Shown here: positions 12,475 through 13,566 of the stretch, in pieces
Layout: each line of letters starts with the position of its first letter
Position numbering within the stretch: the stretch's first letter is position 1
Assembly (NCBI GenBank): GCA_016712275.1
Contig: JADJRI010000077.1
Location: forward strand, 1-13,566
DNA from: Planctomycetota bacterium
GTDB taxonomy: Bacteria; Planctomycetota; Phycisphaerae; UBA1845; UTPLA1
DNA: 13,566 nucleotides
Direction: 5' to 3'
Translations under genes and position numbers: made by a program
Notes under the pieces: model-generated
Told to the model about the DNA's origin: nothing
The model's database searches: none
Seen by the model: the letters and a program-made list of their open reading frames with translations, nothing else

Positions 12475-13148
12475 TTAACCCGCGACCATTTTGCGAATCT
12501 CGATCAGGCTCTGGTCCGGTCGGGAATGACCGTACATCGCGGAAGATACAACGAGTATGTCCGCACCGGCTTCAATCAACTGCTTGGCATTGTGTGCCTT
12601 CACGCCGCCATCCACGGTGATGGTCGTTTTGGAGCCCTGGTTTTCAATCATTTCGCGCAAGTCTGCGATTTTTCTAAATGTATAGTCCAGAAGCGGCTGG
12701 CCGGCGAAACCTGGTGCAATGCCCATGACACACACACGTTGTCGATATACGGCAGCAGCGGCGCCATCGCGACAGCCGGTGTTTCGGGATTCATGGCGAC
12801 GCCCGGCTTTATCCCCTGTTTCGAGATGGCCTGCACAACGCCCATGGCCCGGCTGCTCGCTTCGATGTGAAAGAGCATTCGGAATTGCCCCATCCCCGCC
12901 ATGCGCACCACCCAGTCATCGGGACGGCTGACCATGAGATGAACCTCGACGGGCAGCTTCGTCGCCTGACAGGTTCGCCGAACGACCTCCTCGCCGAAAC
13001 TGATGGTCGGTACGAAATGGCCGTCGCAAATATCGAGCGAGACCACGTCGGCGCCGGCCCGCTCGCAGAGGGCGATGGCTTCTCCGAGGTTGAGCAGATC
13101 CCCGGCCAGAATGGAGGCGGCAATTTGAAACGGACGCGGCAACGACAT
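12475..13148 (-). pseudogene. rpe: Ribulose-phosphate 3-epimerase, frameshifted at a dinucleotide run
   Basis: Interconverts ribulose 5-phosphate and xylulose 5-phosphate in the pentose phosphate/Calvin routes. From ATG 13148 (AGGAGA ribosome site upstream) the first frame gives IAASILAGDLLNLG, SLDICDGHFVPTISFG, PVEVHLMVSRPDDWV, and GVAMNPETPAVAMAPLLPYIDNVCV, then leaves the family. The other frame continues VMGIAPGFAGQPLL, TITVDGGVKAHNA and EAGADILVVSSAMYG to the stop at 12475. The join falls in (AC)5 at 12728-12737; with one AC unit fewer the protein is a normal 223 residues and the Asp-to-Met spacing matches the family. Metal ligands Asp39, His70 and the Asp of VDGG are present, but the first His of the family is Ser37. 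It converges on putA, with 79 bases between them. A lesion in a housekeeping gene suggests a sequence error. Confidence 0.85.
12728..12737. repeat. (AC)5 dinucleotide run inside rpe
   Basis: Five AC units (GT on the coding strand). The rpe frame is restored with four units, so this run is the site of the frame error. Short dinucleotide runs are prone to slippage in cells and to miscounting in sequencing. Confidence 0.85.
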
Positions 13149-13307
13149 GGTGGTCTTTCTCCTGCAATTCGAATTCTGGGACGTTCGCGATGTTATGGTA
13201 ATGGAGTTGGGATGCGTGTCGAGCCGCCTCGACCATGAAGAACTTTGCAGCGTGTTCTTGTCCCAGATACTCAGTATTTGAAGCGAATTGTTGTGTTGGA
13301 CCGATAC

Positions 13308-13566
13308 ATGTGTATGGAAATAGCGCCCGGTTATCCTGATGAACCCGTTCAAGAGTCTCGGGGGATTGACGTTCGTTCCACGGCCGATGGCGTCGAGGAC
13401 GGCCAGTCGGGCCGCAGGCGCGGCGAGGGCGGCAGGCCCTGGATCGGGGTTCATTTTGAATGTTGCGGCGTCTACGTGCGCGTGTACCGTGAACGGGGAT
13501 CTGATCGGTATGAATCGCGGTGCCCGAGGTGTGCCACGCCGATTACGGTCCGCGTTTCTCCGGATG
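13308..13566 (+). CDS. Small zinc-binding protein (partial, runs off the right edge)
   Basis: The frame from ATG 13308 is open to the end of the window (86 residues seen). The first 45 residues are polar and disordered-looking (Gly/Arg/Glu-rich). From about residue 48 the sequence becomes RPWIGVHFECCGVYVRVYRE, then YESRCPRCATPITVRV: paired Cys residues ECC and CPRC spaced as in a zinc ribbon with beta strands between. I associate this ECC-VY-R-YR...CPRC-V-V pattern with a small conserved planctomycete protein of unknown function. ATG 13314 is an alternative start. There is no clear ribosome site. It is divergent from rpe, and the 159-base gap between them should hold both promoters. Confidence 0.6.
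   Translation, partial: MCMEIAPGYPDEPVQESRGIDVRSTADGVEDGQSGRRRGEGGRPWIGVHFECCGVYVRVYRERGSDRYESRCPRCATPITVRVSPD

Noticed and set aside
12187..12870. A 227-codon plus-strand frame spanning the putA end and rpe
   Set aside because: It overlaps conserved sequence of putA and is antisense to rpe; no homology-like pattern.
1..13566. CRISPR array, insertion sequence or transposase
   Set aside because: No regularly spaced repeats, no transposase-like frame and no terminal inverted repeats with target duplication were found.

Overview
The window looks like a piece of a Planctomycetota chromosome carrying the right-hand end of an integrated element. The phylum call is an inference. It rests on the tyrosine recombinase, whose QNCR...TEL and HVVCAWLGNS...HYLQV signatures I associate with planctomycete integrases, and on a small ECC...CPRC protein at the right edge. 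Base composition is GC-rich throughout. Layout, left to right: positions 1 to about 6530 are a compact, all-plus-strand accessory block. It holds the C-terminal part of an unidentified protein (2-763), a lambda Nu1-like terminase small subunit (887), a tightly coupled small protein (1350), a stand-alone M41/FtsH-like HEAGH metalloprotease (1604), two helical coiled-coil proteins (2277, 2864), a small beta-rich protein (3488), a CxxC/CxxC zinc-ribbon protein (3938), a second transcription unit with a structured leader encoding a zinc-finger/coiled-coil protein and a small basic protein (4491, 4897), a rho-independent terminator, and a tyrosine integrase (5231). The integrase frame runs into the 3' end of a tRNA-Gln(CUG) gene on the opposite strand (6517-6587). 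This is the expected attachment site, so the block is probably an integrative element (prophage, satellite or genomic island) whose other end lies left of the window. There is no large terminase, portal or capsid gene in the visible part. Positions about 6590 to 13566 look like host chromosome: a secreted protein with a C-terminal sorting-like tail (minus), an RDD-family membrane protein (minus), an unassigned plus-strand protein, a lipoprotein (minus), a PutA-type proline dehydrogenase/P5C dehydrogenase with an in-frame stop (plus), ribulose-phosphate 3-epimerase broken by a dinucleotide repeat (minus), and the start of a small zinc-binding protein (plus, cut by the window edge). The most important general observation is that at least six genes carry an apparent one- or two-base frame error, in both the island and the host part, including a housekeeping gene. 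In each case the other frame restores recognisable family sequence, a good start, or a sensible stop. Either this assembly contains uncorrected indels or the region is decaying. Functional calls on the broken genes should be read with that in mind. The clearest biological oddities that do not depend on indels are the P5C dehydrogenase half of PutA, which also lacks the catalytic Asn and other core residues, the paired hairpin-SD leaders at 4464 and 4870, and the terminase small subunit without a large-subunit partner.
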